Source: Prevotella sp.
GTDB taxonomy: Bacteria > Bacteroidota > Bacteroidia > Bacteroidales > Bacteroidaceae
DNA: 64,000 bases
Reading direction: 5' to 3'
NCBI GenBank assembly: GCA_017619375.1
Contig: JAFZSL010000077.1
Coordinates: 1 to 64,000 of the forward strand
Shown: positions 19,979 through 29,266 of the stretch, piece after piece
Position numbering within the stretch: position 1 is the stretch's first letter
How the letters are laid out: each line of letters starts with the position of its first letter
Translations under genes and position numbers: made by a program
The notes under the pieces: model-generated
Database searches by the model: none
What the model was told of the DNA's origin: nothing
The model's input: the letters and a program-made list of their open reading frames with translations, nothing else

Positions 19979-20027
19979 AATATCCATATTAAAAATATGG
20001 TTCGGAAAAAAGCAGTGCTTTATTACC

Positions 20028-20330
20028 CTATCGGATGTCGAATAATTTGAGGAATCCCGTCATGGTGAGAATCTTTAAAACTTCTCCTTCAACGTGGGTC
20101 AGTACAAAACTTCCTCCCTTGGCTGCACTCTCTTTCTTCAACTTGAGAAGACCACGAAGCCCAAGGCTACAGATGTATTCCAACTTTTCGCAATCAAATG
20201 TGATGGACTTGTCGGCATGATTCATCAGAGGCTTCAGGTCCTCGAGGAATTGTGTTGCTACGGCGGTGTCAATCCAACCTGTGAGGGTTCCATAATAGGA
20301 ACCATTAAGTTCTTTAATTTCAATATTCAT
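20028..20330 (-). CDS. STAS-domain anti-anti-sigma factor-like protein
   Basis: 100 residues, a single STAS domain (SpoIIAA/RsbV class). The phosphorylation loop reads EYICSLGLRGLL; the Ser in C-S-L-G-L-R aligns with the phosphorylatable Ser of D-S-T-G-L-G in RsbV, with Cys where Asp is usual. It is the third gene of a minus-strand unit after the SpoIIE/RsbW-like gene and an SLC13-type permease, 79 bp behind the latter. In partner switching such proteins bind the HATPase kinase when dephosphorylated. No sigma factor gene is nearby, so the output is unknown. Confidence 0.85.
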   Translation of the reverse strand: MNIEIKELNGSYYGTLTGWIDTAVATQFLEDLKPLMNHADKSITFDCEKLEYICSLGLRGLLKLKKESAAKGGSFVLTHVEGEVLKILTMTGFLKLFDIR

Positions 20331-20409
20331 TTTTTCTACTTTTATTTAATTTTCAAATCTTCTTAAACAAACTCCACTTGCAAATACTGTATCAATCATC
20401 TTTTTCAAA

Positions 20410-22218
20410 TCATTGCAACGGGGTGAGTTGAAAAATAATGTTTACAATCAGGATGTTGGCGGCGAGAATGATGAGGTTCATCAACAGACCTATGCGCATG
20501 AAGTCACTGAAGCGGTAACCTCCGGGACCATACACCAGCATGTGAGTGGGCGAGCCGATAGGAGTGGCAAAACTTGAACTGATGCTGACCATCAGGGCAA
20601 TGAGGAATGGATAGGGGTCATAACCCATTTTCTCGGCTGCTTCATACATAATGGGGAAGAACATGGCACCAGCGGCAGTGTTGGAAATAAACTCTGTGAT
20701 GAAAGTTCCTACGAAACAGATGGCAGCCATCACGATGATGGGATTGGTGCCACACACATCGAGAATGCCGAATGCCAGACGCTCGGCAATACCTGTCTTC
20801 TGGATGGCCACCCCCAAGACAACAGAGCCGGCGAACACCATGAGAATCTCCCAGTTGATGGCCTTCATTGCTTGATCGACATTACAGCAACGGAAAATCA
20901 ACATGGCCATGGCAGCAAGGAAGGCGCATTGAAGCAGTGGAATGACATTGAGGGCGGAGAGCACCACCATGGCTATCATGATCGTTGTGGACACCAGAGT
21001 CTTCTTTCCGATATTGGGTACTTGCTCGCTGTCGAAGAACTGCAACTGTGAAGCGAGCCGTTCAGTATTGATTTTGGCGTGAGGTGAACACTCGAAAAGC
21101 AACGTATCTCCTGCTTGGAGAACCACCTGACGTGGTGACTCGTTGATACGTTGGCCACGACGAGCCACGGCAACGAGAGTCATGTTGTTGTCCTTCTCGA
21201 AAGCGGAATCGCCTATCGTAGTGTTGATGAGATTGCTGCCGAAGGTGATATAAGCAGTGTGCAACTGGCGGTTTTTGTCCACCTCGTCGAGAGTGAAGAT
21301 ATGATGGTCTGCATTCACGAAACCATGACTCTTCTTCAAGTCGAGCATCTCGTCTATCTGGCCGGCAAAAACCAAACGGTCGCCTCCCATCAGATATTCA
21401 TCTGAGGGGACAGGGGACACCAGTTCACGATTGTCATAGTGTATGATTTCTATCAACGTGCCGCCACGAACATTCATCAAGCCTGCCTCCTCGATAGTCA
21501 TGCCAACGTGATCGTTGTCAGAGGGAACAAGTAGTTCTACCGTGTAGTCGGAGGTGGACTCGAAGGCGGTTTCCGGCGCCTTACGGTCGGGCAGAAGTTT
21601 GCGCATGGCAATGATGGAGAGTACACCGACAAAAAGACAGAACAAACCTGGGATGGTGGTTGCCAGAACGTTCATGGCCTTGCCTGTGTTGTCGGCATAT
21701 AGGCCGGAGATAATCAGGTTGGGAGGCGTTCCAATAAGCGTGCACACACCTCCCATACCGGAAGCGTAACTCAACGGTATCAATAGTTTTGAGGGAGATA
21801 TGTTCAATTTCTTCGACCACATCTTGACAATGCCTACAAAGAGGGCCACCACCGTGGTGTTGCTGAGGAAAGAACTGAGGGCGGCAACAGGCAGCATCAG
21901 TCGTACCACAGCCTTGGAATAACTATTCGGCTGACCTAACAGATGCTTGACTATCCATTGCAGCACACCTGTATGTGTCAGTCCGGCGACAACGACAAAG
22001 AGCACCCCGATGACCACAACGGAAGTGCTGCTGAATCCAGAGAAGGCCTCCTTGGCATCGAGCACGCCCGTGACAAAAAGGATGGCGATGGCTCCAAGGA
22101 AAACAAGGTCGGCACGTAGTTTGGTGAACAACAGCACAGAGAACATCGATAGCACGGTGACTATGGTGATCCATGCATAGAGGTTGAACCCTAAAAAGAC
22201 GATAGATTCCATAAGCAT
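20410..22218 (-). CDS. SLC13/DASS-type permease with internal TrkA_C domains
   Basis: 602 residues. About ten hydrophobic helices are split by a soluble middle part (residues about 210-380) that carries two TrkA_C (RCK_C)-like domains (GMTIEEAGLMNVRGGTLIEI..GDRLVFAG and NTTIGDSAFEKDNNMTLVAVARRG..GDTLLFEC). The C-terminal half has the permease motif SNTAAGAMFFPI and the end GSPTHMLVYGPGGY..FMRIG. This layout is that of SLC13-family sulfate, dicarboxylate or similar anion carriers; the substrate cannot be read. It lies 17 bp behind the SpoIIE gene, which suggests control by, or input to, the partner-switching pair. Confidence 0.85.
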   Translation of the reverse strand: MLMESIVFLGFNLYAWITIVTVLSMFSVLLFTKLRADLVFLGAIAILFVTGVLDAKEAFSGFSSTSVVVIGVLFVVVAGLTHTGVLQWIVKHLLGQPNSYSKAVVRLMLPVAALSSFLSNTTVVALFVGIVKMWSKKLNISPSKLLIPLSYASGMGGVCTLIGTPPNLIISGLYADNTGKAMNVLATTIPGLFCLFVGVLSIIAMRKLLPDRKAPETAFESTSDYTVELLVPSDNDHVGMTIEEAGLMNVRGGTLIEIIHYDNRELVSPVPSDEYLMGGDRLVFAGQIDEMLDLKKSHGFVNADHHIFTLDEVDKNRQLHTAYITFGSNLINTTIGDSAFEKDNNMTLVAVARRGQRINESPRQVVLQAGDTLLFECSPHAKINTERLASQLQFFDSEQVPNIGKKTLVSTTIMIAMVVLSALNVIPLLQCAFLAAMAMLIFRCCNVDQAMKAINWEILMVFAGSVVLGVAIQKTGIAERLAFGILDVCGTNPIIVMAAICFVGTFITEFISNTAAGAMFFPIMYEAAEKMGYDPYPFLIALMVSISSSFATPIGSPTHMLVYGPGGYRFSDFMRIGLLMNLIILAANILIVNIIFQLTPLQ

Positions 22219-22235
22219 ATTGAATTAAGGAGTTC

Positions 22236-23840
22236 CTATATTTTTTTTGTAAGCGTCAGCACGTTGTAACCATCGGATGTGCGCCGATAGGCCATCGTGT
22301 CCATGATGGTTTTCACCAGATGGATGCCAAGGCCTCCGATGGGACGGTCTTCAAGTTCTGCTTCGACGTCGACTTCCTCATGCGCGGTGGGGTCGAACGG
22401 TATGCCATGGTCCTTGGTGACCAGAGTAAGCACCCCGTCAGAAATCTCCGCAGTCAGTTCCACATGGCCACGGGTTCCCTTAGGGTATGCATAGTTGATG
22501 ACATTCGCGACCCATTCCTCGATGGCAAGGTTCAACGTCTTGGCTGTTTCCTCATCGATGCCATGCTCACGGCATACGGAAAAAAAGAAGCCGCGCATCC
22601 GCCCCACTTCCACCATCTCGTTTTTCATGATGATACGTCGAGGTGCATTTGAAACTCGCTTCTGCGATGTGCCGTGTCGAAGGAACATCAAGGTCAGGTC
22701 GTCACCTTGCTCCGTGCCGTCGGCAAACACGGAGACATGCTGTTTGAGATAATCTACAATCTCGATGGCAGAGGCTGTCTTGGTTTTCTCCAAATCATGC
22801 AACATTCTATTTTCCCCAAACAATTTCCTGCTCCCGTCACCAGCGATATACATGGCTTCCGTTAGTCCGTCAGTATAGAGCAACAGCGATGTGTCCTCAG
22901 GGAATGGCACCTGCTGATCCTCGTAATTGTAGTGGTCCTGCACGCCGATGGGCAGGTTGGTGTCAACCTCCAGCAAATGACAGTCGCCGTGGGCGGTATA
23001 GATGGCTGGAGCGTTATGGGCGGCATTGCAATAGATCAGGTGATGGGTCTTCAAGTCGAGCACCCCGATGAAGGCAGTGACAAAAACAAAGGAGTCGTTG
23101 GCGGAAGCGATGGCATGGTTCATCTCACGCATGATGTTGGCGGGACTTTGGTAATTGCTTGCCAGGTTGCGGAAGAGCGTGCGGGTGACAGCCATGTAGA
23201 GTGAGGCAGGCACCCCTTTTCCTGCTACGTCGCCGATGATGAAAAAGAGTTCGTCGCCCTCGACGATGAAGTCATATAGGTCGCCCCCAACCTCTTTTGC
23301 AGGCGTCATCGAGGCAAAGAGGTCAAGGTCGTCGCGTTCCGGGAAGACGGTGGGAATCATACCCATCTGGATGTCGTGGGCGATGGCAAGTTCGCTTAGC
23401 AGCCGCTGCTTGCTGGCGGTGGTTGATTCCAAGTCTTCAACATACTGCTTCAGCGATGTCTGCATAAACTCAAAGGCCTTGCGCAGTTCCCATAACTCGT
23501 CTTGGGAGTTGATTTCTGGCAGTGGTGTTTCAAGATTGCCTTTTGCTATACTTACCGCCGAATCAGCAAATTGCTTCAGTGGTTTGACCATCCTAAAGAT
23601 GGCAATGGTACAACTGACGAACAACGATGCCAGCCCCACAAAGAACACGACCGTACCATATTTCACGATTTGATGAGTCATCGGCAGCGACATGCTGTCT
23701 TCCGTGAAATAGAAAAACAATAGCACAGCCACAAGAAATACCGCTGCCGCAATAGTCATGATTTTGAAACTGAGTCTTGCTGCAAACGACTTCTGGTATG
23801 CCAAGTCATACTCGTATTCAAAATTCGGTTCTTCTACCAA
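22236..23840 (-). CDS. SpoIIE-type phosphatase fused to RsbW-like HATPase kinase, membrane-bound
   Basis: 534 residues. Two N-terminal membrane helices (MTIAAAVFLVAVLLFFYF, VVFFVGLASLFVSCTIAIF) with a very short external loop, then a HAMP-like linker (RMVKPLKQFADSAVSIAKGNL), a PP2C/SpoIIE phosphatase domain with metal motifs EVGGDLYDF, IIGDVAGKGVPASL and LLLYTDGLTEA, and at the C-terminus an anti-sigma-type HATPase (NLAIEEWVANVINYAYP, DHGIPFDP, GGLGIHLV). One polypeptide thus carries both the activity that dephosphorylates a STAS partner and the one that phosphorylates it. First gene of the minus-strand trio. Confidence 0.9.
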   Translation of the reverse strand: MVEEPNFEYEYDLAYQKSFAARLSFKIMTIAAAVFLVAVLLFFYFTEDSMSLPMTHQIVKYGTVVFFVGLASLFVSCTIAIFRMVKPLKQFADSAVSIAKGNLETPLPEINSQDELWELRKAFEFMQTSLKQYVEDLESTTASKQRLLSELAIAHDIQMGMIPTVFPERDDLDLFASMTPAKEVGGDLYDFIVEGDELFFIIGDVAGKGVPASLYMAVTRTLFRNLASNYQSPANIMREMNHAIASANDSFVFVTAFIGVLDLKTHHLIYCNAAHNAPAIYTAHGDCHLLEVDTNLPIGVQDHYNYEDQQVPFPEDTSLLLYTDGLTEAMYIAGDGSRKLFGENRMLHDLEKTKTASAIEIVDYLKQHVSVFADGTEQGDDLTLMFLRHGTSQKRVSNAPRRIIMKNEMVEVGRMRGFFFSVCREHGIDEETAKTLNLAIEEWVANVINYAYPKGTRGHVELTAEISDGVLTLVTKDHGIPFDPTAHEEVDVEAELEDRPIGGLGIHLVKTIMDTMAYRRTSDGYNVLTLTKKI

Positions 23841-23974
23841 AACGAAATAATTAGATTTAGTTCAGTGAACAATTATAAAAAAGATATGACAGATAAAGTG
23901 TCGATAAAGATGATTTTTGGTTATGAATCCATAGAGTTTTGTCTCTCATGTATTATTGTCTCGAACAATATTTG

Positions 23975-24006
23975 CAAATATACGACATTGGTCGGAATTA
24001 TGCAAA
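23975..24006 (-). promoter_or_regulatory. Promoter of the SpoIIE/permease/STAS unit
   Basis: Minus strand: TTTG (24006-24003), 20-nt spacer, TATATTTG (23982-23975). The leader to the ATG at 23840 would be about 130 nt. Confidence 0.65.
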
Positions 24007-24136
24007 TTTTATGAGGCTTTTTATATATCACTTACATAACACTCCTTGACCTTTGGCCAAGGATGTCCAGGCAGATTTAACGCTACGGAAAGCCGTTCTC
24101 TGTTGGTCTACGGACTTTTAGGACTAAAAGGACTAT

Positions 24137-24239
24137 AGGCGCCAATGGCGCCTTGTAATTTGTCTAAGGAGTCAAGGAGTATGGGAGTTTTTCATGCGCC
24201 AACGGCTCATCCTCCTTTACTCCTCAACTCCGTAGACAA
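24137..24239. repeat. Palindrome and long imperfect inverted repeat in gene-free DNA
   Basis: The 843-bp gap 23841-24683 contains AGGCGCC-AAT-GGCGCCT (24137-24153) and 26-nt arms at 24162-24187 and 24214-24239 that pair at about 21 positions (GTCTA.GGAGT..AGGAGTA..GGAG). Short copies of GGACT/GGAGT surround them. No coding capacity is seen. Confidence 0.6.
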
Positions 24240-24315
24240 TATGGACAACACCAACGCCAACAATGTTCTGGTTGCAAACAGCGGATTAACATGAAAAGAA
24301 AAACTTAGTTTTCCT

Positions 24316-24595
24316 TTTGTATTTCTCTCGACTTTTCGTAACTTTGCCACTTCATGGCGAAGTTACTGCTTCTCGGAATAAAAAATGAACTCGTTCGTTT
24401 TGTTCTTCTCTCGACTTTTCGTAACTTTGCCACTTCATGGCGAAGTTACTGCTTCTCGGGATAAAAAATGAACTCGTTCGTTTTGTTCTTCTCTCGACTT
24501 TTCGTAACTTTGCAACTGCGTTGTGAAGTTACTGCGTCTCGGGATAAAAAATGAACCCGTTCATTTTGTTCTCCTCTCGACTTTTCGTAACTTTG
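24316..24595 (+). promoter_or_regulatory. Tandem array of four promoters, 83-bp period
   Basis: Four exact TTTG-N19-TAACTTTG promoters: -33 boxes at 24316, 24399, 24482 and 24565; -7 boxes at 24339, 24422, 24505 and 24588. Each is one step of an 83-bp tandem repeat, and the last lies about 85 nt before the rsfS ATG. Every spacer holds CTCTCG. Each -33 box of copies 2-4 is preceded by a palindrome AAAATGAAC-NN-GTTCRTTTT. Copies 1-3 are followed by a 12-bp-arm hairpin that includes the -7 box (first copy: arms 24338-24349 and 24355-24366). Confidence 0.75.
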
Positions 24596-24683
24596 CAACC
24601 TTGAAACATCAAAAGGTGGGAAAAAACAAAGACACCACCTGTAAAGAAAACTAAAAGAATAGCATACAATTAAAACCGATTGA

Positions 24684-25043
24684 ATGGACAACGCAAAGCA
24701 ATTAGTAGAAAACATCACAGCAGGAATCCAGGAAAAGAAAGGCCATGACATCGTGGTGGCCGACATGAAAAGCGTGGAAGGCGCCATCTGTCGTTATTTC
24801 GTCATCTGCCAAGGCAACTCCCCCATGCAGGTGGAGGCCATCAGCGACTCCATCAGCGACACCGTGCGTGAAAAGATGGGTGAGAAACCCGTGAAAGTGG
24901 TGGGACTGACCCTCGCCCACTGGGTGGCCATGGACTATACCGACGTCATCGTCCATGTTTTCCTGCCTGAGACAAGAGCATACTACAACCTCGAGGCGCT
25001 CTGGGAAGACGCCAACCTCACCCGCATCCCCGACCTCGACTAA
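24684..25043 (+). CDS. rsfS: Ribosomal silencing factor RsfS (Iojap/DUF143)
   Basis: 119 residues, the usual family length. It carries the signature KGHDIVVADM, CRYFVICQGNSPMQVEAISDSI, GLTLAHWVAMDYTDVIVHVF and a C-terminal YNLEALWEDA. RsfS binds ribosomal protein L14 on the 50S subunit and blocks subunit joining in slow growth. It starts the rsfS-ftsH-cdsA group, behind the four tandem promoters, an order found in many Bacteroidetes. Confidence 0.95.
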   Translation: MDNAKQLVENITAGIQEKKGHDIVVADMKSVEGAICRYFVICQGNSPMQVEAISDSISDTVREKMGEKPVKVVGLTLAHWVAMDYTDVIVHVFLPETRAYYNLEALWEDANLTRIPDLD

Positions 25044-25079
25044 GGAGGCGTGGAACACACCCACTGAACCCCAAACATT

Positions 25080-27128
25080 ATGGAAGACAAGAACAAAGAC
25101 AAAAAAAACAATATGCCCAAGTTCAACATGACCTGGGTATACGTCGTCATTCTCATCGCCCTCGGCCTGCTGTTCTTCACCAACAACGGCGGAGACGGCC
25201 AGAGTGGCGGAGGCGGCATTGCGAAGAAAGAGAACTATAGCAACTTCAAGGAGTTGGTGATGAAAGGCGCCGCCGATGAAGTGGTCGTCAACAACGAGGA
25301 GAAAGAACTTCGGATGTATGTGAAACCTGAATTCATACAAGAAGTCTTCCAGGCCGACGTGAAGCAAACAGGAAAGAACCCCTACTTGGAGGTGGAATTC
25401 GGTTCGGAAGACAAACTGGAAGAGTTCCTCGACGATGCCAAGGAAAAAGGGAAATTCAACGGCCACCTCAACTACAAGAATGAGAAAAGCGGAGACACCT
25501 TCAACACCTTCCTCAACATCTTCACCATCCTCTTCTTCGTCATCATCATGGTGATGTTCTTCAGACGCATGGGTGGCGGAAGTGGAGGTGGCGTGTTCAA
25601 CGTAGGAAAGAGCAAGGCCAAGATGTATGAGAAAGGCAACGACCTGGGCGTCACCTTCAAGGACGTGGCTGGACAAGCAGGTGCCAAGGAGGAGGTGCAG
25701 GAAATCGTCGACTTCCTCAAGAACCCGCAGAAATACACCAACCTTGGTGCAAAAATCCCAAAGGGCGCACTCCTCGTAGGGCCTCCGGGAACGGGAAAGA
25801 CCCTGTTGGCCAAGGCCGTGGCAGGAGAGGCCGGCGTGCCCTTCTTCTCGATGAGCGGCTCCGATTTCGTGGAGATGTTCGTCGGAGTGGGAGCCAGCCG
25901 CGTACGCGACCTCTTCCGGCAAGCCAAGGAGAAGTCGCCATGCATCATCTTCATCGACGAAATCGACGCCGTGGGTCGCGCACGTTCGAAGAACCCCGCC
26001 ATGGGAGGCAACGACGAGCGCGAGAACACCCTCAACGCACTCCTCACCGAGATGGACGGATTCGGCACCAATAGCGGTGTCATCATCATGGCCGCAACCA
26101 ACCGCGCCGACATGCTCGACTCGGCACTCCTTCGAGCAGGAAGGTTCGACAGGCAGATACATGTCGACCTGCCCGACCTCAATGAAAGGAAGGAGATTTT
26201 CATCGTCCACCTCAAACCCGTGAAAGTGGACAACTCTGTGGACATCGACCTTCTCGCACGACAGACACCGGGATTCTCCGGAGCCGACATCGCCAACGTG
26301 TGCAACGAGGCCGCCCTCATCGCGGCACGGCGCAACTCCGGGACCGTCTGCCGGCAAGACTTCCTCGACGCTGTCGACCGCATCATCGGCGGCTTGGAGA
26401 AAAAGACCAAGGTGATGACCGCCCACGAGAAGCGCACCATCGCCATCCATGAGGCAGGACACGCCACCATCTCCTGGTTCTGCGAGCACGCCAACCCACT
26501 CATCAAGGTCTCCATCGTGCCGAGAGGAAAAGCACTTGGAGCAGCATGGTACCTGCCTGAAGAAAGACAGATCACCACCAAGGAGGAGATGCTCGACGAG
26601 ATGTGTTCGCTGATGGGCGGACGGGCAGCAGAAGAACTGTTCACCGGCCACATCTCCACCGGAGCCATGAACGACCTCGAGAGGGCCACCAAGAGCGCAT
26701 ACGGCATGATAGCCTACGCCGGAATGGGAGAAGAACTGCCCAACATCTGCTATTACAATCAAGAGGCGCAGTTCCAACGCCCCTACAGCGACACCACGGC
26801 CAAAATCATCGACAACGAGGTGCTCAAGATGGTGAACGAACAATACGACCGTGCCAAGAGCATCCTCTTGGAACACAAGGAGGGACACAACGCCCTGGCC
26901 GAACTGCTCATCAGCCGTGAGGTGATTTTCGCAGAGGACGTGGAGAAAATCTTCGGCAAACGCCCATGGGTGAGCCGCTCACAGGAAATCATGGGAATGG
27001 ACGCTCCCGAAGAGCAGTCAAGCCTGCCTGAAGAGTCTGACTTGTCCGACAACACCGACAATTCAGAAAACCCCGAAAATTCCGAAAAAACCGACAACTC
27101 CGAAAAACCAAAAGACGAGCAGGCATGA
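25080..27128 (+). CDS. ftsH: ATP-dependent zinc metalloprotease FtsH
   Basis: 682 residues. Two N-terminal membrane helices ([15 protein letters not shown] and [15 protein letters not shown]) flank a periplasmic FtsH_ext domain. The AAA module has Walker A GPPGTGKT, Walker [12 protein letters not shown] and the second region of homology ([21 protein letters not shown]); the M41 protease domain has the zinc site HEAGH. It degrades membrane and short-lived cytoplasmic proteins as a hexamer. The C-terminal tail is an unusual run of repeated [10 protein letters not shown] residues. It starts 36 bp after rsfS and overlaps cdsA by 4 nt. Confidence 0.97.
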   Translation: MEDKNKDKKNNMPKFNMTWVYVVILIALGLLFFTNNGGDGQSGGGGIAKKENYSNFKELVMKGAADEVVVNNEEKELRMYVKPEFIQEVFQADVKQTGKNPYLEVEFGSEDKLEEFLDDAKEKGKFNGHLNYKNEKSGDTFNTFLNIFTILFFVIIMVMFFRRMGGGSGGGVFNVGKSKAKMYEKGNDLGVTFKDVAGQAGAKEEVQEIVDFLKNPQKYTNLGAKIPKGALLVGPPGTGKTLLAKAVAGEAGVPFFSMSGSDFVEMFVGVGASRVRDLFRQAKEKSPCIIFIDEIDAVGRARSKNPAMGGNDERENTLNALLTEMDGFGTNSGVIIMAATNRADMLDSALLRAGRFDRQIHVDLPDLNERKEIFIVHLKPVKVDNSVDIDLLARQTPGFSGADIANVCNEAALIAARRNSGTVCRQDFLDAVDRIIGGLEKKTKVMTAHEKRTIAIHEAGHATISWFCEHANPLIKVSIVPRGKALGAAWYLPEERQITTKEEMLDEMCSLMGGRAAEELFTGHISTGAMNDLERATKSAYGMIAYAGMGEELPNICYYNQEAQFQRPYSDTTAKIIDNEVLKMVNEQYDRAKSILLEHKEGHNALAELLISREVIFAEDVEKIFGKRPWVSRSQEIMGMDAPEEQSSLPEESDLSDNTDNSENPENSEKTDNSEKPKDEQA

Positions 27129-27967
27129 AAAACTTCATCACCAGGACCATCACCGGGGTGCTCTTCGTCGCCGTTTTGGTGGGTTGCTTCTTCAACGCCA
27201 CGGCGATGATCGTGCTCTTCGCCCTCATCACCGGACTCACCCTATGGGAATACAGCGGACTGGTCAACCAATGGGACGACATCCAGGTGAATCGTTTCAT
27301 CAGCGTAGTGGCGGGCATATACCTCTTCCTCGCCATGGCAGGATACTGCATCGGCATAACCACGGGGACCGTGTTCATACCCTACCTCATCACCGTCCTC
27401 TACCTCATCATCTCGGAACTCTTCACCAAAGCCGCCAACCCCATCAACAACTGGGCGTACACCATGCTGGGACAGATGTACATCGCACTGCCCCTCTCCA
27501 CCATCAACATCCTCGCCTTCCAGATACAGACCAACCAGGAGACTGGCTACAACTACCTCCTGCCGCTCAGCATCTTCATCTTCCTCTGGGTGAACGACAC
27601 CGGTGCCTATTGCACCGGCTCGCTCTTCGGAAAGCACAAACTATTCCCCCGCGTCTCGCCAGGGAAAAGTTGGGAAGGAAGCATCGGTGGAGCCATACTC
27701 GTTCTCGTGGCGGCAGCCATCATAGGATACCTCACCGAGAACAACGTCAACAGCATCTCCATCCCCATCTGGATGGGACTGGGATTGGTAGTGGTGGTTT
27801 TCGGCACCCTGGGCGACCTGGTGGAGTCGCTCTTCAAGCGAACACTCGGCATCAAGGACAGCGGCAACATCCTCCCCGGACACGGAGGGATGCTCGACCG
27901 CTTCGACTCCTCGCTCATGGCCATTCCGGCAAGCGTCATCTACATCTACTCCCTGTCACTGTTCTGA
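27125..27967 (+). CDS. cdsA: Phosphatidate cytidylyltransferase
   Basis: 280 residues with about eight hydrophobic helices. The CdsA signature is visible at the C-terminal end: GDLVESLFKRTLGIKDSG..GHGGMLDRFDS, preceded by VNDTGAYCTGSLFGKHK and SPGKSWEGSIGG. The enzyme makes CDP-diacylglycerol from phosphatidate and CTP at the inner membrane. ATGA overlap with ftsH shows translational coupling. Confidence 0.95.
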   Translation: MKNFITRTITGVLFVAVLVGCFFNATAMIVLFALITGLTLWEYSGLVNQWDDIQVNRFISVVAGIYLFLAMAGYCIGITTGTVFIPYLITVLYLIISELFTKAANPINNWAYTMLGQMYIALPLSTINILAFQIQTNQETGYNYLLPLSIFIFLWVNDTGAYCTGSLFGKHKLFPRVSPGKSWEGSIGGAILVLVAAAIIGYLTENNVNSISIPIWMGLGLVVVVFGTLGDLVESLFKRTLGIKDSGNILPGHGGMLDRFDSSLMAIPASVIYIYSLSLF

Positions 27968-27971
27968 CCTG

Positions 27972-29072
27972 ATGCGCCCCATGTTTTTCATCTTCTTTCT
28001 TGCCCTCGTCCTTGGCAGCATGGGGTATGTACTCTGGCACGTCTGGTGCATCCTACCTTTCACCAAGGCAGTGAAATGGGTGGTTACCATCGCTATGGCA
28101 GCCTGCCTCCTTAGCATGTTCTTCTTCCTCGGGGGAGCACTCGACAGGATGCCCCTCGGCTTGGCATCCGCTTGCTACGACATCAGCACATCCTCCATTA
28201 TCATCCTCCTCTACCTCTTTCTCCTTTTCATCGTGGCCGATGTGGCCCGACTGCTCCACCTTCTCCCGGCAAAACTCCTGCATGAGAGTTGGACCGGCAG
28301 CGCCGCCATCCTCGCCATCATGCTCGTGCTGTTCATCGGAGGCAACATCCACTACCGCAACAAGGTAAAGGTGCCCCTGCGACTCACCACCACAAAGCAC
28401 CTTGGGAAGAGTTACAAGATGGTGATGGTCAGCGACCTGCACATAGGCTACCACAACCGTTGTGCCGAACTGTCACGGTGGGTGGACCTAATGAATGCAG
28501 AGCATCCCGACATCATACTCATCGCCGGCGACATCATCGACAACAGCGTCAGGCCACTCTTCGAGGAGCACATGGCAGAAGAGTTCAAACGATTGGAAGC
28601 ACCCGTCTATGCGTGCCTCGGCAACCACGAATATTTCAGCAAGCAACCCCTGGCCAGGAAATTCTACAAAGATGCGGGCATCCGTCTCCTCATCGACGAG
28701 CAAGCGGTCGTCGACAGCGTCATCACCATCATCGGAAGAGACGACCGCACCAATCGCCAACGCAGCGAACTCGACTCCCTGGCCCGGCAAGCCGCCAACA
28801 GCACCTACACCATCGTGCTCAACCACCAGCCCTACGAACTGGAAAAGGTGGCGCAAAACCACATCGACTTCCAGTTCAGCGGACACACGCACCGCGGACA
28901 GATATGGCCCATCTCATGGATCACCGACCATGTCTACGAATGCTCTCACGGACTTTGGCAGCAAGGCGACACACGGGTGTATGTCAGTTCCGGTCTTGGC
29001 ATCTGGGGAGGAAAATACCGCATCGGCACCCAGTCGGAATATGTGGTGGTCACCCTTGAAGAAGAGCAATAA
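27972..29072 (+). CDS. Membrane-anchored metallophosphoesterase (YkuE/YaeI-like)
   Basis: 366 residues. Four N-terminal membrane helices (residues 1-125) precede a calcineurin-like phosphoesterase domain with all metal motifs: VSDLHIGYH, AGDIIDN, LGNHEYF, and FSGHTHRGQ near the C-terminus. Relatives act on lipid A precursors or other phospholipids at the membrane, or have no known substrate. It starts 4 bp after cdsA and so belongs to the same transcription unit. Confidence 0.88.
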   Translation: MRPMFFIFFLALVLGSMGYVLWHVWCILPFTKAVKWVVTIAMAACLLSMFFFLGGALDRMPLGLASACYDISTSSIIILLYLFLLFIVADVARLLHLLPAKLLHESWTGSAAILAIMLVLFIGGNIHYRNKVKVPLRLTTTKHLGKSYKMVMVSDLHIGYHNRCAELSRWVDLMNAEHPDIILIAGDIIDNSVRPLFEEHMAEEFKRLEAPVYACLGNHEYFSKQPLARKFYKDAGIRLLIDEQAVVDSVITIIGRDDRTNRQRSELDSLARQAANSTYTIVLNHQPYELEKVAQNHIDFQFSGHTHRGQIWPISWITDHVYECSHGLWQQGDTRVYVSSGLGIWGGKYRIGTQSEYVVVTLEEEQ

Positions 29073-29124
29073 GGTGACGAAACGGCACAAAATATGCCAT
29101 CCACCTCCAAAAATGACACATTTT

Positions 29125-29156
29125 TTTGACGATTTGCAAAAAATGCATTATTTTTG
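29125..29156 (+). promoter_or_regulatory. Promoter of the LRR gene
   Basis: TTTG (29125-29128), 20-nt spacer, TATTTTTG (29149-29156). The transcript leader (about 105 nt) contains a decayed copy of the CTCGG-palindrome-CTCTC repeat (29166-29240), starting with GGATGCACCTCGG. Confidence 0.65.
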
Positions 29157-29165
29157 TATTTCAAA

Positions 29166-29240
29166 CGAAGGTTGGATGCACCTCGGAAAAGGAAATTTGC
29201 TTGCAAATCATACTCTTCTCTCTGTATTCACAACCTTTAT
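29166..29240 (+). repeat. Decayed copy of the promoter-bearing repeat
   Basis: Begins with a 21-nt block (29166-29186) that matches 20 of 21 positions of the reverse complement of 58538-58558, followed by A-rich DNA, the palindrome ATTTGC-TT-GCAAAT, and a stretch (29213-29231) that matches 16 of 19 spacer positions of the 58.5-kb promoter. The -33 and -7 boxes are lost (AACCTTTA in place of TACCTTTG). Confidence 0.65.
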
Positions 29241-29266
29241 CCAATAAATCCATAACCATCAACACA

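Noticed and set aside
24446..24787. 113-codon minus-strand ORF across the promoter array and rsfS
   Set aside because: It is made by translating the 83-bp repeats and the antisense of rsfS; the plus-strand gene is certain.
24702..26888. 728-codon minus-strand ORF opposite ftsH
   Set aside because: It is an antisense shadow of ftsH; composition is unnatural (His/Val/Gly-rich) and no domain is seen.
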